From Pseudomonas sp. UBA6562 (GTDB taxonomy: Bacteria; Pseudomonadota; Gammaproteobacteria; Pseudomonadales; Pseudomonadaceae), in the NCBI RefSeq assembly GCF_002434265.1, contig NZ_DJJS01000006.1:248001-312000 (forward strand): 64,000 bases of DNA, in the 5' to 3' direction. The stretch's first letter is position 1. Every line of letters starts with the position of its first letter. The position numbers and the translations under genes were made by a program. Shown here one piece after another: positions 17,095 through 25,761 of this stretch. The notes under the pieces are model-generated. The model did not search any database. It saw only the letters and a program-made list of their open reading frames with translations, and was not told the origin of the DNA.

Positions 17095-20000
17095 ATGGCG
17101 ACCACCACCCTCGGGGTCAAACTCGACGACCCTACCCGTGAGCGACTCAAGAGCGCTGCGCAGTCCATCGACCGCACACCGCACTGGTTGATCAAACAGG
17201 CCATCTTCAACTACCTGGAAAAGCTCGAGGGTGGCGCCACCCTGCAAGACCTCAACGGCCATGTCGCGGCACTGGCCGAAGACATCGGCGAGCCACCGGC
17301 CGAGCATAGCCATCAGTGTTTCCTGGAGTTCGCGGAAAGCATCCTGCCGCAATCGGTGCTGCGTTCGGCCATCACCGCCGCCTACCGCCGCCCCGAGCAG
17401 GAAATGGTGCCCATGCTGCTGGAGCAGGCTCGCCTGACCAGCACCCAGGCCGAAGCGACCAATAAAATGGCCGCCGGCATCGCCGAGAAGCTGCGCAACC
17501 AGAAGAGCGCCAGCGGTCGCGCCGGCGTGGTGCAGGGCCTGCTGCAGGAGTTCTCGCTGTCGTCGCAGGAAGGCGTGGCATTGATGTGCCTGGCCGAAGC
17601 GCTGCTGCGCATCCCCGACAAGGGCACCCGCGACGCCCTGATCCGCGACAAGATCAGCACCGGCAACTGGCAGCCGCACCTGGGCAACAGCCCGTCGCTG
17701 TTCGTCAACGCCGCCACCTGGGGCCTACTGTTGACCGGCAAGCTGGTCTCGACCCACAACGAATCGGGCCTGACCTCCTCGCTGACCCGCATCATCGGCA
17801 AGAGCGGCGAGCCGATGATCCGCAAGGGCGTCGACATGGCCATGCGCCTGATGGGCGAGCAGTTCGTCACCGGCGAAACCATCGGCGAGGCCCTGGCCAA
17901 CGCCACGCGCTTCGAGTCCAAGGGCTTCCGCTATTCCTACGACATGCTCGGCGAAGCCGCACTGACCGAGCACGACGCGCAGAAATACTTGGCCTCCTAC
18001 GAGCAGGCCATCCACTCCATCGGCAAAGCGTCCAATGGCCGTGGCATCTATGAAGGCCCAGGCATCTCCATCAAGCTCTCGGCGCTGCACCCGCGCTACA
18101 GCCGCGCGCAGTACGAGCGCGTCATGGAAGAGCTGTACCCGCGCCTGCTGGGTCTGACCGCGCTGGCCAAGCAATACGACATCGGCCTGAACATCGACGC
18201 CGAGGAAGCCGACCGTCTGGAGCTGTCCCTCGACCTGCTCGAGCGCCTGTGCTTCGAACCGCAACTGGCAGGCTGGAACGGCATCGGCTTCGTCATCCAG
18301 GCCTATCAGAAGCGCTGCCCGTACGTGATCGACTACGTCATCGACCTGGCCAAGCGCAGCCGCCACCGCCTGATGATCCGCCTGGTCAAGGGCGCCTACT
18401 GGGACAGCGAAGTCAAGCGCGCCCAGGTCGAGGGCCTGGAGGGCTACCCGGTCTATACCCGCAAGGTCTACACCGACGTGTCCTTCGTCGCCTGCGCCCG
18501 CAAACTGCTGGCGGTGCCGGAAGCGATCTACCCGCAGTTCGCCACCCACAACGCCCACACCCTGTCGGCCATCTATCAGATCGCCGGTCAGAATTACTAC
18601 CCTGGCCAGTACGAGTTCCAATGCCTGCACGGCATGGGCGAACCGTTGTACGAGCAAGTGGTGGGCAAGATCGCCGACGGCAAGCTCAACCGCCCTTGCC
18701 GCGTCTACGCCCCGGTCGGCACCCACGAAACGCTGCTGGCCTACTTGGTCCGCCGCCTGCTGGAAAACGGTGCCAACACCTCGTTCGTCAACCGCATCGC
18801 CGACCACTCGATCTCGATCCAGGAACTGGTCGCCGATCCGGTCGCCAGCATCGAGCGCATGGCCACCCAGGAAGGCAGCATCGGCCTGCCGCACCCGCGC
18901 ATCCCGCAGCCGCGCGACCTGTACGGCAGCGAACGGGCCAACTCGGCCGGCATCGACTTGGCCAACGAACACCGTCTGGCGTCGCTCTCCTGTGCGCTGC
19001 TGTCGACCGCCCACCACGACTGGCAAGCCGCGCCCATGCTGGGCTGCGAGGCCAGCCAGGAAGCACCGGCCGACGTGCTCAACCCGTCCGACCACCGCGA
19101 TGTGGTCGGCAAGGTCCAGGAAGCCACGGTGGCCGACGTGGACAATGCCATCCAGTGCGCGATCAACGCCGCACCGATCTGGCAGGCCACGCCACCGGCC
19201 GAGCGCGCCGCGATCCTGGAACGCGCCGCCGACGCCATGGAAGCCGACATCCAGCCGCTGATGGGCCTGCTCGCCCGCGAAGCCGGCAAGACCTTCGCCA
19301 ACGCCATCGCCGAAGTGCGCGAAGCCGTGGACTTCCTGCGCTACTACGCGCTGCAGGCGCGTACCGACCTGAGCAACGCCGACACCCGCCCGCTGGGCCC
19401 GGTGGTCTGCATCAGCCCCTGGAACTTCCCGCTGGCGATCTTCTCCGGCCAGGTCGCCGCAGCCCTCGCCGCCGGCAATCCGGTGCTGGCCAAGCCTGCC
19501 GAACAGACCCCGCTGGTTGCTGCGCAAGCCGTGCGCTTGCTGCTTGAGGCCGGCATTCCCGAAGGCGTGCTGCAACTGCTGCCGGGCCGTGGCGAAACCG
19601 TCGGCGCCCGCCTGGTAGGCGATGAACGGGTCAAGGGTGTGATGTTCACCGGCTCCACGGAAGTCGCCCGCCTGCTGCAACGCAACATCGCCGGGCGCCT
19701 GGATGCCCAGGGCCGGCCGATTCCGCTGATCGCCGAAACCGGCGGGCAGAACGCGATGATCGTCGACTCCTCCGCGCTCACCGAGCAGGTGGTGGTCGAT
19801 GTGGTCTCTTCGGCCTTTGACAGCGCCGGCCAGCGCTGCTCGGCCCTGCGCGTACTGTGTCTGCAGGAGGACTGCGCGGACCGTGTGATCGACATGCTCA
19901 AAGGCGCCATGGCGCAGAGCCGCCTAGGCAACCCGGAGCGCCTGTCGGTGGACATTGGCCCGGTGATCGACGCCGAAGCCAAGGCCGGCATCGAGAAGCA

Positions 20001-21045
20001 CATCCAAGGCATGCGCGAAAAAGGCCGTTCGGTGTACCAAGTGGCCATCGCCGATGCCGTCGAGTGCAAGCGCGGCACCTTCGTGATGCCGACGCTGATC
20101 GAGCTGGACAGCCTCGACGAACTGCAACGGGAAATCTTCGGCCCGGTGCTGCACGTGGTGCGCTACAACCGACGCAACCTCGATGCACTGATCGAGCAGA
20201 TCAACGCCTCCGGCTACGGCCTGACCCTGGGCGTGCACACCCGTATCGACGAAACCATCGCCAAGGTGGTGGACAACGTCAATGCCGGCAACCTGTACGT
20301 CAACCGCAACATCGTCGGCGCCGTGGTCGGTGTGCAGCCCTTCGGCGGCGAAGGCCTGTCGGGCACCGGACCCAAGGCCGGCGGCCCGCTGTACCTGTAC
20401 CGCCTGCTCTCCACCCGCCCGGCCGACGCCGTCGCCCGCCACTTCGAGCGCACCGACGCCACCGGCCAGGCCGACGACGCCCTGCGCCAGCAACTGCTCA
20501 AGCCGCTGCACGCCCTCAAGGCGTGGGCCAGCGGCAACCAGCCGGAATTGGTGGAGGTCTGCGAGCAGTTCGCCCAGCAGTCGCAGAGCGGCGTGACCCG
20601 CCTGCTCCCCGGCCCGACCGGCGAGCGCAACAGCTACACCATCCTGCCGCGCGAACATGTGCTGTGCCTGGCCGACAACGAACAGGACCTGCTCAGCCAA
20701 CTGGCGGCAGTCCTGGCGGTCGGCAGCTCGGCCGTATGGCTTGACGGCGAGCCGGGCAAGGCCCTGCGTGCCCGCCTACCGAAGGACGTGCAAGCCAAGG
20801 TCAAGCTGGTAGCCGACTGGCACAAGGACGAAGTCGCCTTCGACGCCGTCCTGCACCACGGCGACAGCGACCAACTGCGCGCAGTCTGCGAACAGGTGGC
20901 CAAGCGCGGCGGCGCCATCGTCGGCGTGCACGGGTTGTCGTCGGGTGAGACGCAGATCGCGCTGGAGCGCTTGGTGATCGAGCGCGCGGTGAGCGTCAAT
21001 ACCGCCGCAGCTGGAGGCAATGCGAGCTTGATGACGATTGGTTGA
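17095..21045 (+). CDS. putA: Trifunctional transcriptional regulator / proline dehydrogenase / P5C dehydrogenase PutA
   Basis: 1316 residues, full trifunctional length. Residues 1-45 (MATTTLGVKLDDPTRERLKS..) form a ribbon-helix-helix DNA-binding domain. A FAD-dependent proline dehydrogenase barrel (about 250-570) contains the RLVKGAYWDSEVKRAQ block. A glutamate semialdehyde dehydrogenase domain (about 650-1110) contains ISPWNFPLAIF, AETGGQNAMIVD and the catalytic Cys915 in SAGQRCSALR. A C-terminal ALDH-like domain follows. It oxidises proline to glutamate at the inner membrane and represses put genes when proline is absent. A GTTGCA-rich operator region lies upstream and a strong terminator downstream. 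Confidence 0.98.
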   Translation: MATTTLGVKLDDPTRERLKSAAQSIDRTPHWLIKQAIFNYLEKLEGGATLQDLNGHVAALAEDIGEPPAEHSHQCFLEFAESILPQSVLRSAITAAYRRPEQEMVPMLLEQARLTSTQAEATNKMAAGIAEKLRNQKSASGRAGVVQGLLQEFSLSSQEGVALMCLAEALLRIPDKGTRDALIRDKISTGNWQPHLGNSPSLFVNAATWGLLLTGKLVSTHNESGLTSSLTRIIGKSGEPMIRKGVDMAMRLMGEQFVTGETIGEALANATRFESKGFRYSYDMLGEAALTEHDAQKYLASYEQAIHSIGKASNGRGIYEGPGISIKLSALHPRYSRAQYERVMEELYPRLLGLTALAKQYDIGLNIDAEEADRLELSLDLLERLCFEPQLAGWNGIGFVIQAYQKRCPYVIDYVIDLAKRSRHRLMIRLVKGAYWDSEVKRAQVEGLEGYPVYTRKVYTDVSFVACARKLLAVPEAIYPQFATHNAHTLSAIYQIAGQNYYPGQYEFQCLHGMGEPLYEQVVGKIADGKLNRPCRVYAPVGTHETLLAYLVRRLLENGANTSFVNRIADHSISIQELVADPVASIERMATQEGSIGLPHPRIPQPRDLYGSERANSAGIDLANEHRLASLSCALLSTAHHDWQAAPMLGCEASQEAPADVLNPSDHRDVVGKVQEATVADVDNAIQCAINAAPIWQATPPAERAAILERAADAMEADIQPLMGLLAREAGKTFANAIAEVREAVDFLRYYALQARTDLSNADTRPLGPVVCISPWNFPLAIFSGQVAAALAAGNPVLAKPAEQTPLVAAQAVRLLLEAGIPEGVLQLLPGRGETVGARLVGDERVKGVMFTGSTEVARLLQRNIAGRLDAQGRPIPLIAETGGQNAMIVDSSALTEQVVVDVVSSAFDSAGQRCSALRVLCLQEDCADRVIDMLKGAMAQSRLGNPERLSVDIGPVIDAEAKAGIEKHIQGMREKGRSVYQVAIADAVECKRGTFVMPTLIELDSLDELQREIFGPVLHVVRYNRRNLDALIEQINASGYGLTLGVHTRIDETIAKVVDNVNAGNLYVNRNIVGAVVGVQPFGGEGLSGTGPKAGGPLYLYRLLSTRPADAVARHFERTDATGQADDALRQQLLKPLHALKAWASGNQPELVEVCEQFAQQSQSGVTRLLPGPTGERNSYTILPREHVLCLADNEQDLLSQLAAVLAVGSSAVWLDGEPGKALRARLPKDVQAKVKLVADWHKDEVAFDAVLHHGDSDQLRAVCEQVAKRGGAIVGVHGLSSGETQIALERLVIERAVSVNTAAAGGNASLMTIG

Positions 21046-21104
21046 GTCATGACAGGGCGGCCGACACCGAAAGCGTCGACCGCCCGCTCACTTGCGCTAT
21101 GAAG

Positions 21105-21133
21105 AACGCCCGCTGCCCTGCAGCGGGCGTTTT
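21105..21133 (+). terminator. Rho-independent terminator of putA
   Basis: 11-bp perfect stem AACGCCCGCTG / CAGCGGGCGTT with a 5-base loop, followed by TTT, 60 bases after the putA stop. Confidence 0.85.
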
Positions 21134-21413
21134 GCTATCTGCCTCACAAACGCATGGATGGTTACCGATGTAGGATCGGGGCTGAACCAGCGCCTGCCAT
21201 CACTGCTCCTATAGGGACACGTCTTGATCGACTTTGAGGTGGCGACCCTTCCCCTAGCGGGCAGACGGTAGTAGCTGCGTCGTCCAACGCAATGCGGTGC
21301 AACCACGGCTGCGACGGCTTTCACCTCTTCAACCGCCAAGATCGCCTAACAGACGTCGTCAGAACGATGCCACGCTTCACTTATGGAAACCCCCACAACC
21401 CATAGAGGACGCC

Positions 21414-22841
21414 ATGCCAGACCGCATCCAGCTCGACCCCACCACCGCCCGCTGGAGCCCCTGGGTGATCGCCATCGCCTTCTTCATGCAGTCGCTCGAC
21501 GGCACCATCCTCAACACCGCGCTGCCGTCCATGGCGCGCTCGCTGGACGAAGACCCGCTGCGCATGCAGGGCGTGATCATCGCCTACATGCTCACCGTGG
21601 CCCTGCTGATTCCGGCCTCGGGCTGGATCGCCGACCGCTTCGGCACCAAGCGCATCTTCTTCAGCGCCATCCTGTTGTTCAGTGTCGGCTCCTTGCTGTG
21701 CGCCATCGCCAACACCTTGCCGATGCTGGTCGGCGCACGGGTGGTGCAGGGCTTGGGCGGTGCGCTGATGCTGCCGGTAGGGCGGCTGGTGGTGCTGCGT
21801 GCCTATCCGCGCTCGGAACTGGTGCGGATCATGGGCTTCATCACCATTCCTGCCCTGCTCGGCCCGCTGCTGGGGCCGACGGTGGGCGGCTGGCTGGTGG
21901 AAATCCTCAGCTGGCACTGGATCTTCCTGCTCAACCTGCCGGTCGGCGCGCTAGGGTGCTGGGCGGTGTGGAAGCTGATCCCCGACCTGCGCGGCAGCGA
22001 ACGCACCACCTTCGACGGGCCAGGCTTTCTGCTGTTCGGCGCGGCGATGGTGCTGATCACCATCGCCATGGAAGGCCTGGGCGAACTGCACCTGCCGCAC
22101 CTGCGGGTGATGCTGCTGCTGTTCGCCGGCCTGGCGTGCCTGGCCGCCTACTGGCTGCGCGCCGGGCGCGACCCGGAACCGCTGTTCTCACCCAGCCTGT
22201 TCCGTGTGCGCACCTTCGCCATCGGCATCCTCGGCAACCTGTTCGCGCGCCTGGGCAGTGGCGCCCTGCCGTTCCTGGTGCCCTTGCTGCTGCAAGTGGC
22301 GCTGGGTTACTCGCCGTTGGAGGCCGGCATGAGCATGATTCCGCTGGCCGCAGCCGCCATGATCGCCAAGGGCGTGGCACGTCCGCTGATCGAGCGCCTG
22401 GGCTACCGCGTGGTCCTGACCGGCAACACCCTGCTGCTCGGCATCGGCCTGGCCAGCCTGGCGCTGGTCGATGCCGAAACCCCCTACCCGCTGCTGCTGG
22501 CGCACCTGGGGGTGCTGGGCGCGATCAACTCGTTGCAGTTCACGGCCATGAACACGGTGACGCTGATCGACCTGGACGACGCCAGCGCCAGCAGCGGCAA
22601 CAGCCTGTTGTCGGTGGTGGCGCAACTGTCGCTGAGCCTGGGCGTGGCCTGTGCCGGCGCGCTGCTCGGCGGCTTCACGGCAGCCGGCAGCGGCGATGCG
22701 GTGGAAACCACGCTGGAGGCCTTCCAACTGACCTTCGTGACCATCGGCGTGATGGCCATGCTGGCCGCGGCGATCTTCCTGCAGTTGTCGCCTACGGACG
22801 GACGGCGTGCACGGCGTCCGGAACAGGACATCGAGGCTTAG
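21414..22841 (+). CDS. mdtD: MFS multidrug transporter, MdtD-like (DHA2 family)
   Basis: 475 residues with 14 predicted membrane segments. It has the DHA2 signature DGTILNTALPSMARSL in TM1, motif A GWIADRFGTKRIFF between TM2 and TM3, and motif C-like GPLLGPTVGGWLVE in TM5, as in antiporters that export drugs against protons. The closest named family is MdtD. The ATG at 21414 has AGAGGA 5 bases upstream. No adaptor (mdtABC) or regulator gene is beside it; dbpA follows after 63 bases on the same strand. The symbol is by family resemblance. Confidence 0.85.
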   Translation: MPDRIQLDPTTARWSPWVIAIAFFMQSLDGTILNTALPSMARSLDEDPLRMQGVIIAYMLTVALLIPASGWIADRFGTKRIFFSAILLFSVGSLLCAIANTLPMLVGARVVQGLGGALMLPVGRLVVLRAYPRSELVRIMGFITIPALLGPLLGPTVGGWLVEILSWHWIFLLNLPVGALGCWAVWKLIPDLRGSERTTFDGPGFLLFGAAMVLITIAMEGLGELHLPHLRVMLLLFAGLACLAAYWLRAGRDPEPLFSPSLFRVRTFAIGILGNLFARLGSGALPFLVPLLLQVALGYSPLEAGMSMIPLAAAAMIAKGVARPLIERLGYRVVLTGNTLLLGIGLASLALVDAETPYPLLLAHLGVLGAINSLQFTAMNTVTLIDLDDASASSGNSLLSVVAQLSLSLGVACAGALLGGFTAAGSGDAVETTLEAFQLTFVTIGVMAMLAAAIFLQLSPTDGRRARRPEQDIEA

Positions 22842-22904
22842 GCGCCAGGCACCGGGGCTGGTAGACTGTGCGACTTTTTTCGCTTCGCACCGCAGGCCCG
22901 CCCC

Positions 22905-24290
22905 GTGACCACCGACTCCACCGCTTTCGCCACACTGCCGCTGTCCACCGCCATGCTGGCCAACCTGGAGGCGCTGGGCTACACCGCCATGACGCCGATC
23001 CAGGCGCAGAGCCTGCCGGTGATCCTGCGCGGGCTCGACCTGATCGCCCAGGCCAAGACCGGTAGCGGCAAGACCGCCGCCTTCGGCATCGGCCTGCTCA
23101 ACCCGATCAACCCGCGCTTCTTCGGCTGCCAGGCCCTGGTGCTGTGCCCGACCCGCGAGCTGGCCGACCAGGTGGCCAAAGAGCTGCGCCGCCTGGCGCG
23201 CGCCGAAGACAACATCAAGATCCTGACCCTGTGCGGCGGCGTCTCGCTCGGCCCGCAGATCGCCTCGCTGGAGCACGGCGCGCATATCATCGTCGGCACG
23301 CCTGGGCGCATCCAGCAGCACTTGGACAAAGGCACCCTGGTACTGAACGGGCTCAACACCCTGGTGCTCGACGAAGCCGACCGCATGCTCGACATGGGCT
23401 TCTTCGACGCCATCGCGGCGATCATCGGCAAGACCCCATCGCGCCGCCAAACCCTGCTGTTCTCGGCCACCTACCCGGCCGGCATCGAGCAACTGGCCGC
23501 CAACTTCATGCGCCAGCCGCAGCAGGTCAAGGTGCAGAGCCAGCACAGCGACAGCCAGATCGAGCAGCGCTTCGTCGAGATCGCCCCGGAGCAGCGCCTG
23601 GAGGCGCTGACCCGCGTGCTCGGCCACTATCGTCCGCAGTCGTGCGTGGCCTTCTGCTTCACCAAGCAGCAGTGCGAAGACGTGGTCGCCCACCTCACCG
23701 CCAAGGGCATCGTCGCCCAGGCGCTGCACGGCGACCTGGAGCAGCGCGACCGCGACCAGGTGCTGGCGATGTTCGCCAACCGCAGCATTTCGGTGCTGGT
23801 CGCGACCGACGTGGCCGCCCGCGGTCTGGACATCGACGGCCTGGACATGGTCGTCAACGTGGAGTTGGCGCGCGACGCCGAGATCCACGTGCACCGCGTC
23901 GGCCGTACCGGGCGCGCCGGTGAGAAAGGCCTGGCGATCAGCCTGGTGGCGCCCGCCGAAGGCCATCGCGCGCAAGCCATCGAAGCGCTGCAAGGCCATC
24001 CGCTGCGCTGGGAACAGCTCGACAACCTCAAGCACAAGGGCGGCGAACCGCTGCTGCCGGTGATGAGCACGCTGTGCATCGCGGCCGGGCGCAAGGACAA
24101 GCTGCGCCCAGGCGACATCCTCGGCGCACTGACCGGCGATGCCGGCATTCCCGGCACCCAGGTCGGCAAGATCGCCATCTTCGACTTCCAGGCCTACGTG
24201 GCCGTGGAACGTGCCGTGGCCAAGCCGGCGATGCAGCGTCTCAACAGCGGCAAGATCAAGGGCCGTGCCCTGAAAGTGCGCATTCTGTAA
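22905..24290 (+). CDS. dbpA: ATP-dependent RNA helicase DbpA
   Basis: 461 residues. DEAD-box motifs in order: Q motif TPIQAQ, motif I AKTGSGKT, PTRELA, motif II DEAD (VLDEADRMLDMGF), motif III SAT, ARGLDI and motif VI HRVGRTGRAG. The C-terminal about 75 residues (TLCIAAGRKDKLRPGDILGALTGDAGI) are the RNA-binding domain specific to DbpA, which targets hairpin 92 of 23S rRNA in 50S assembly. The start is GTG at 22905, as its TTDSTAFATLPLS N-terminus matches the family. The preceding MFS gene is 63 bases upstream. Confidence 0.97.
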   Translation: MTTDSTAFATLPLSTAMLANLEALGYTAMTPIQAQSLPVILRGLDLIAQAKTGSGKTAAFGIGLLNPINPRFFGCQALVLCPTRELADQVAKELRRLARAEDNIKILTLCGGVSLGPQIASLEHGAHIIVGTPGRIQQHLDKGTLVLNGLNTLVLDEADRMLDMGFFDAIAAIIGKTPSRRQTLLFSATYPAGIEQLAANFMRQPQQVKVQSQHSDSQIEQRFVEIAPEQRLEALTRVLGHYRPQSCVAFCFTKQQCEDVVAHLTAKGIVAQALHGDLEQRDRDQVLAMFANRSISVLVATDVAARGLDIDGLDMVVNVELARDAEIHVHRVGRTGRAGEKGLAISLVAPAEGHRAQAIEALQGHPLRWEQLDNLKHKGGEPLLPVMSTLCIAAGRKDKLRPGDILGALTGDAGIPGTQVGKIAIFDFQAYVAVERAVAKPAMQRLNSGKIKGRALKVRIL

Positions 24291-24312
24291 GCGCGGCCAA
24301 AGGGTTTCCAAC

Positions 24313-25494
24313 GTGACTACCACCGATGTGATCGTCCTCGGTGCCGGCGCCGCCGGCCTCATGTGCGCCCAGCTTGCCGCCCACCGCGGGCGCCAGGTGC
24401 TGGTGCTCGACCACGCCAACAAGCCGGGCAAGAAGATCCTCATGTCCGGCGGTGGGCGCTGCAACTTCACCAACCTGTACACCGAGCCGGGCAACTTCCT
24501 CTCGCACAACGCGCACTTCTGCAAGTCGGCCCTGGCCCGCTACACCCAGTGGGATTTCATCGAACTGGTGAGCAAGCACGGCGTGCCCTATCACGAGAAG
24601 AAGCTCGGCCAACTGTTCTGCGACCACAAGGCCAGCGACATCCTCGACCTGCTGCTGGCCGAATGCGCCCAGGCCGGCGCCGAGCTGCGCATGCATACGC
24701 AGATCGAACGCATCGACAAGACCGACAACGGCTACCGCCTGCAGACCAGCGCCGGCCCCTTCGCCTGCCAGTCGCTGGTGATCGCCACCGGTGGGCTGTC
24801 GATTCCCACTCTGGGCGCCACCGGCTTCGGCTACCAGGTGGCCAAGCAGTTCGGCCACGCACTGCTGCCCACCCGCGCCGGGCTGGTGCCGTTCACCATC
24901 ACCGAGCCCCAACTCAAGGCACTGTGCACGGAATTGTCGGGCACCTCCCTGGACTGCACGGCCAGCTGCAACGGCGTGTCGTTCCGCGAGAACCTGCTGT
25001 TCACCCACCGCGGCCTGAGCGGCCCGGCGATGCTGCAGGTGTCGTCGTTCTGGCAGGCCGGCGACACGCTGGAGATCGACCTGCTGCCCGACCGCGATGC
25101 CCTGGACTGGCTACAACAGGTGCAGCGCGAGCGCGGCAACAGCGAACTGAAGACCGTGCTCGGCGAAGTGTTCACCCGCAAGATGGCTACGCTGCTGGCC
25201 GAGCAGTGGTTCGAATCGCGTCCGCTCAAGCAGTACACCCCGGCAGAGCTCGCGCAGATCGCCGAGCGGTTGGGCGCCTGGCAGCTGGTGCCGGCCGGCA
25301 CCGAGGGCTACCGCACGGCCGAGGTCACCCTGGGCGGCGTGGACACCCGCGAGGTGTCGTCCAAGACCATGGAATCGCTCAAGAGCCCGGGGCTGTATTT
25401 CATCGGCGAGGTGCTGGACGTCAGCGGCCACCTGGGCGGCTTCAACTTCCAATGGGCTTGGGCTTCGGCCTACGCGGCGGCGCAGTTCGTCTAG
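24313..25494 (+). CDS. YhiN/HI0933-family NAD(P)/FAD-dependent oxidoreductase
   Basis: 393 residues. The N-terminal dinucleotide-binding motif VIVLGAGAAGLMCAQLAA is followed by NKPGKKILMSGGGRCNFTN, the diagnostic HI0933/YhiN block, and the protein ends with a second FAD-contacting stretch FIGEVLDVSGHLGGFNFQWAWASG-like (here ..WASAYAAAQFV). A soluble cytoplasmic flavoprotein whose substrate is unknown; relatives include BaiN, a proposed bile-acid reductase. GTG start at 24313, with AAAGGG upstream. It follows dbpA by 22 bases, so they probably share a transcript. Confidence 0.9.
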   Translation: MTTTDVIVLGAGAAGLMCAQLAAHRGRQVLVLDHANKPGKKILMSGGGRCNFTNLYTEPGNFLSHNAHFCKSALARYTQWDFIELVSKHGVPYHEKKLGQLFCDHKASDILDLLLAECAQAGAELRMHTQIERIDKTDNGYRLQTSAGPFACQSLVIATGGLSIPTLGATGFGYQVAKQFGHALLPTRAGLVPFTITEPQLKALCTELSGTSLDCTASCNGVSFRENLLFTHRGLSGPAMLQVSSFWQAGDTLEIDLLPDRDALDWLQQVQRERGNSELKTVLGEVFTRKMATLLAEQWFESRPLKQYTPAELAQIAERLGAWQLVPAGTEGYRTAEVTLGGVDTREVSSKTMESLKSPGLYFIGEVLDVSGHLGGFNFQWAWASAYAAAQFV

Positions 25495-25761
25495 GCGTCG
25501 GCCCTGGGGGCCAGGCCCCCTGTTCGATCGAACGCGCACAGGGCCGAGGGGCCGCACGATTGTGTCGGCGGGCTGTCCATGTGCCAGCAGCCATCGTCCG
25601 ATGGCTTCGATTCGCAGGCGTGCCGGCCCGGCCCAGGCAACGCCACAGCCCATACGGGGCGCGCCATGCGAGGGGTTCACTTGAGGTAAAGTAACCGCCT
25701 TCGGCAGCCGGGAACGGTTCTTGCTGAACGACACGTTTCCGATCACCGGCCCAGGTCCATC

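Noticed and set aside
17725..19680. Long minus-strand open frame inside putA
   Set aside because: Antisense of conserved PutA domains; composition typical of GC-rich shadow frames.
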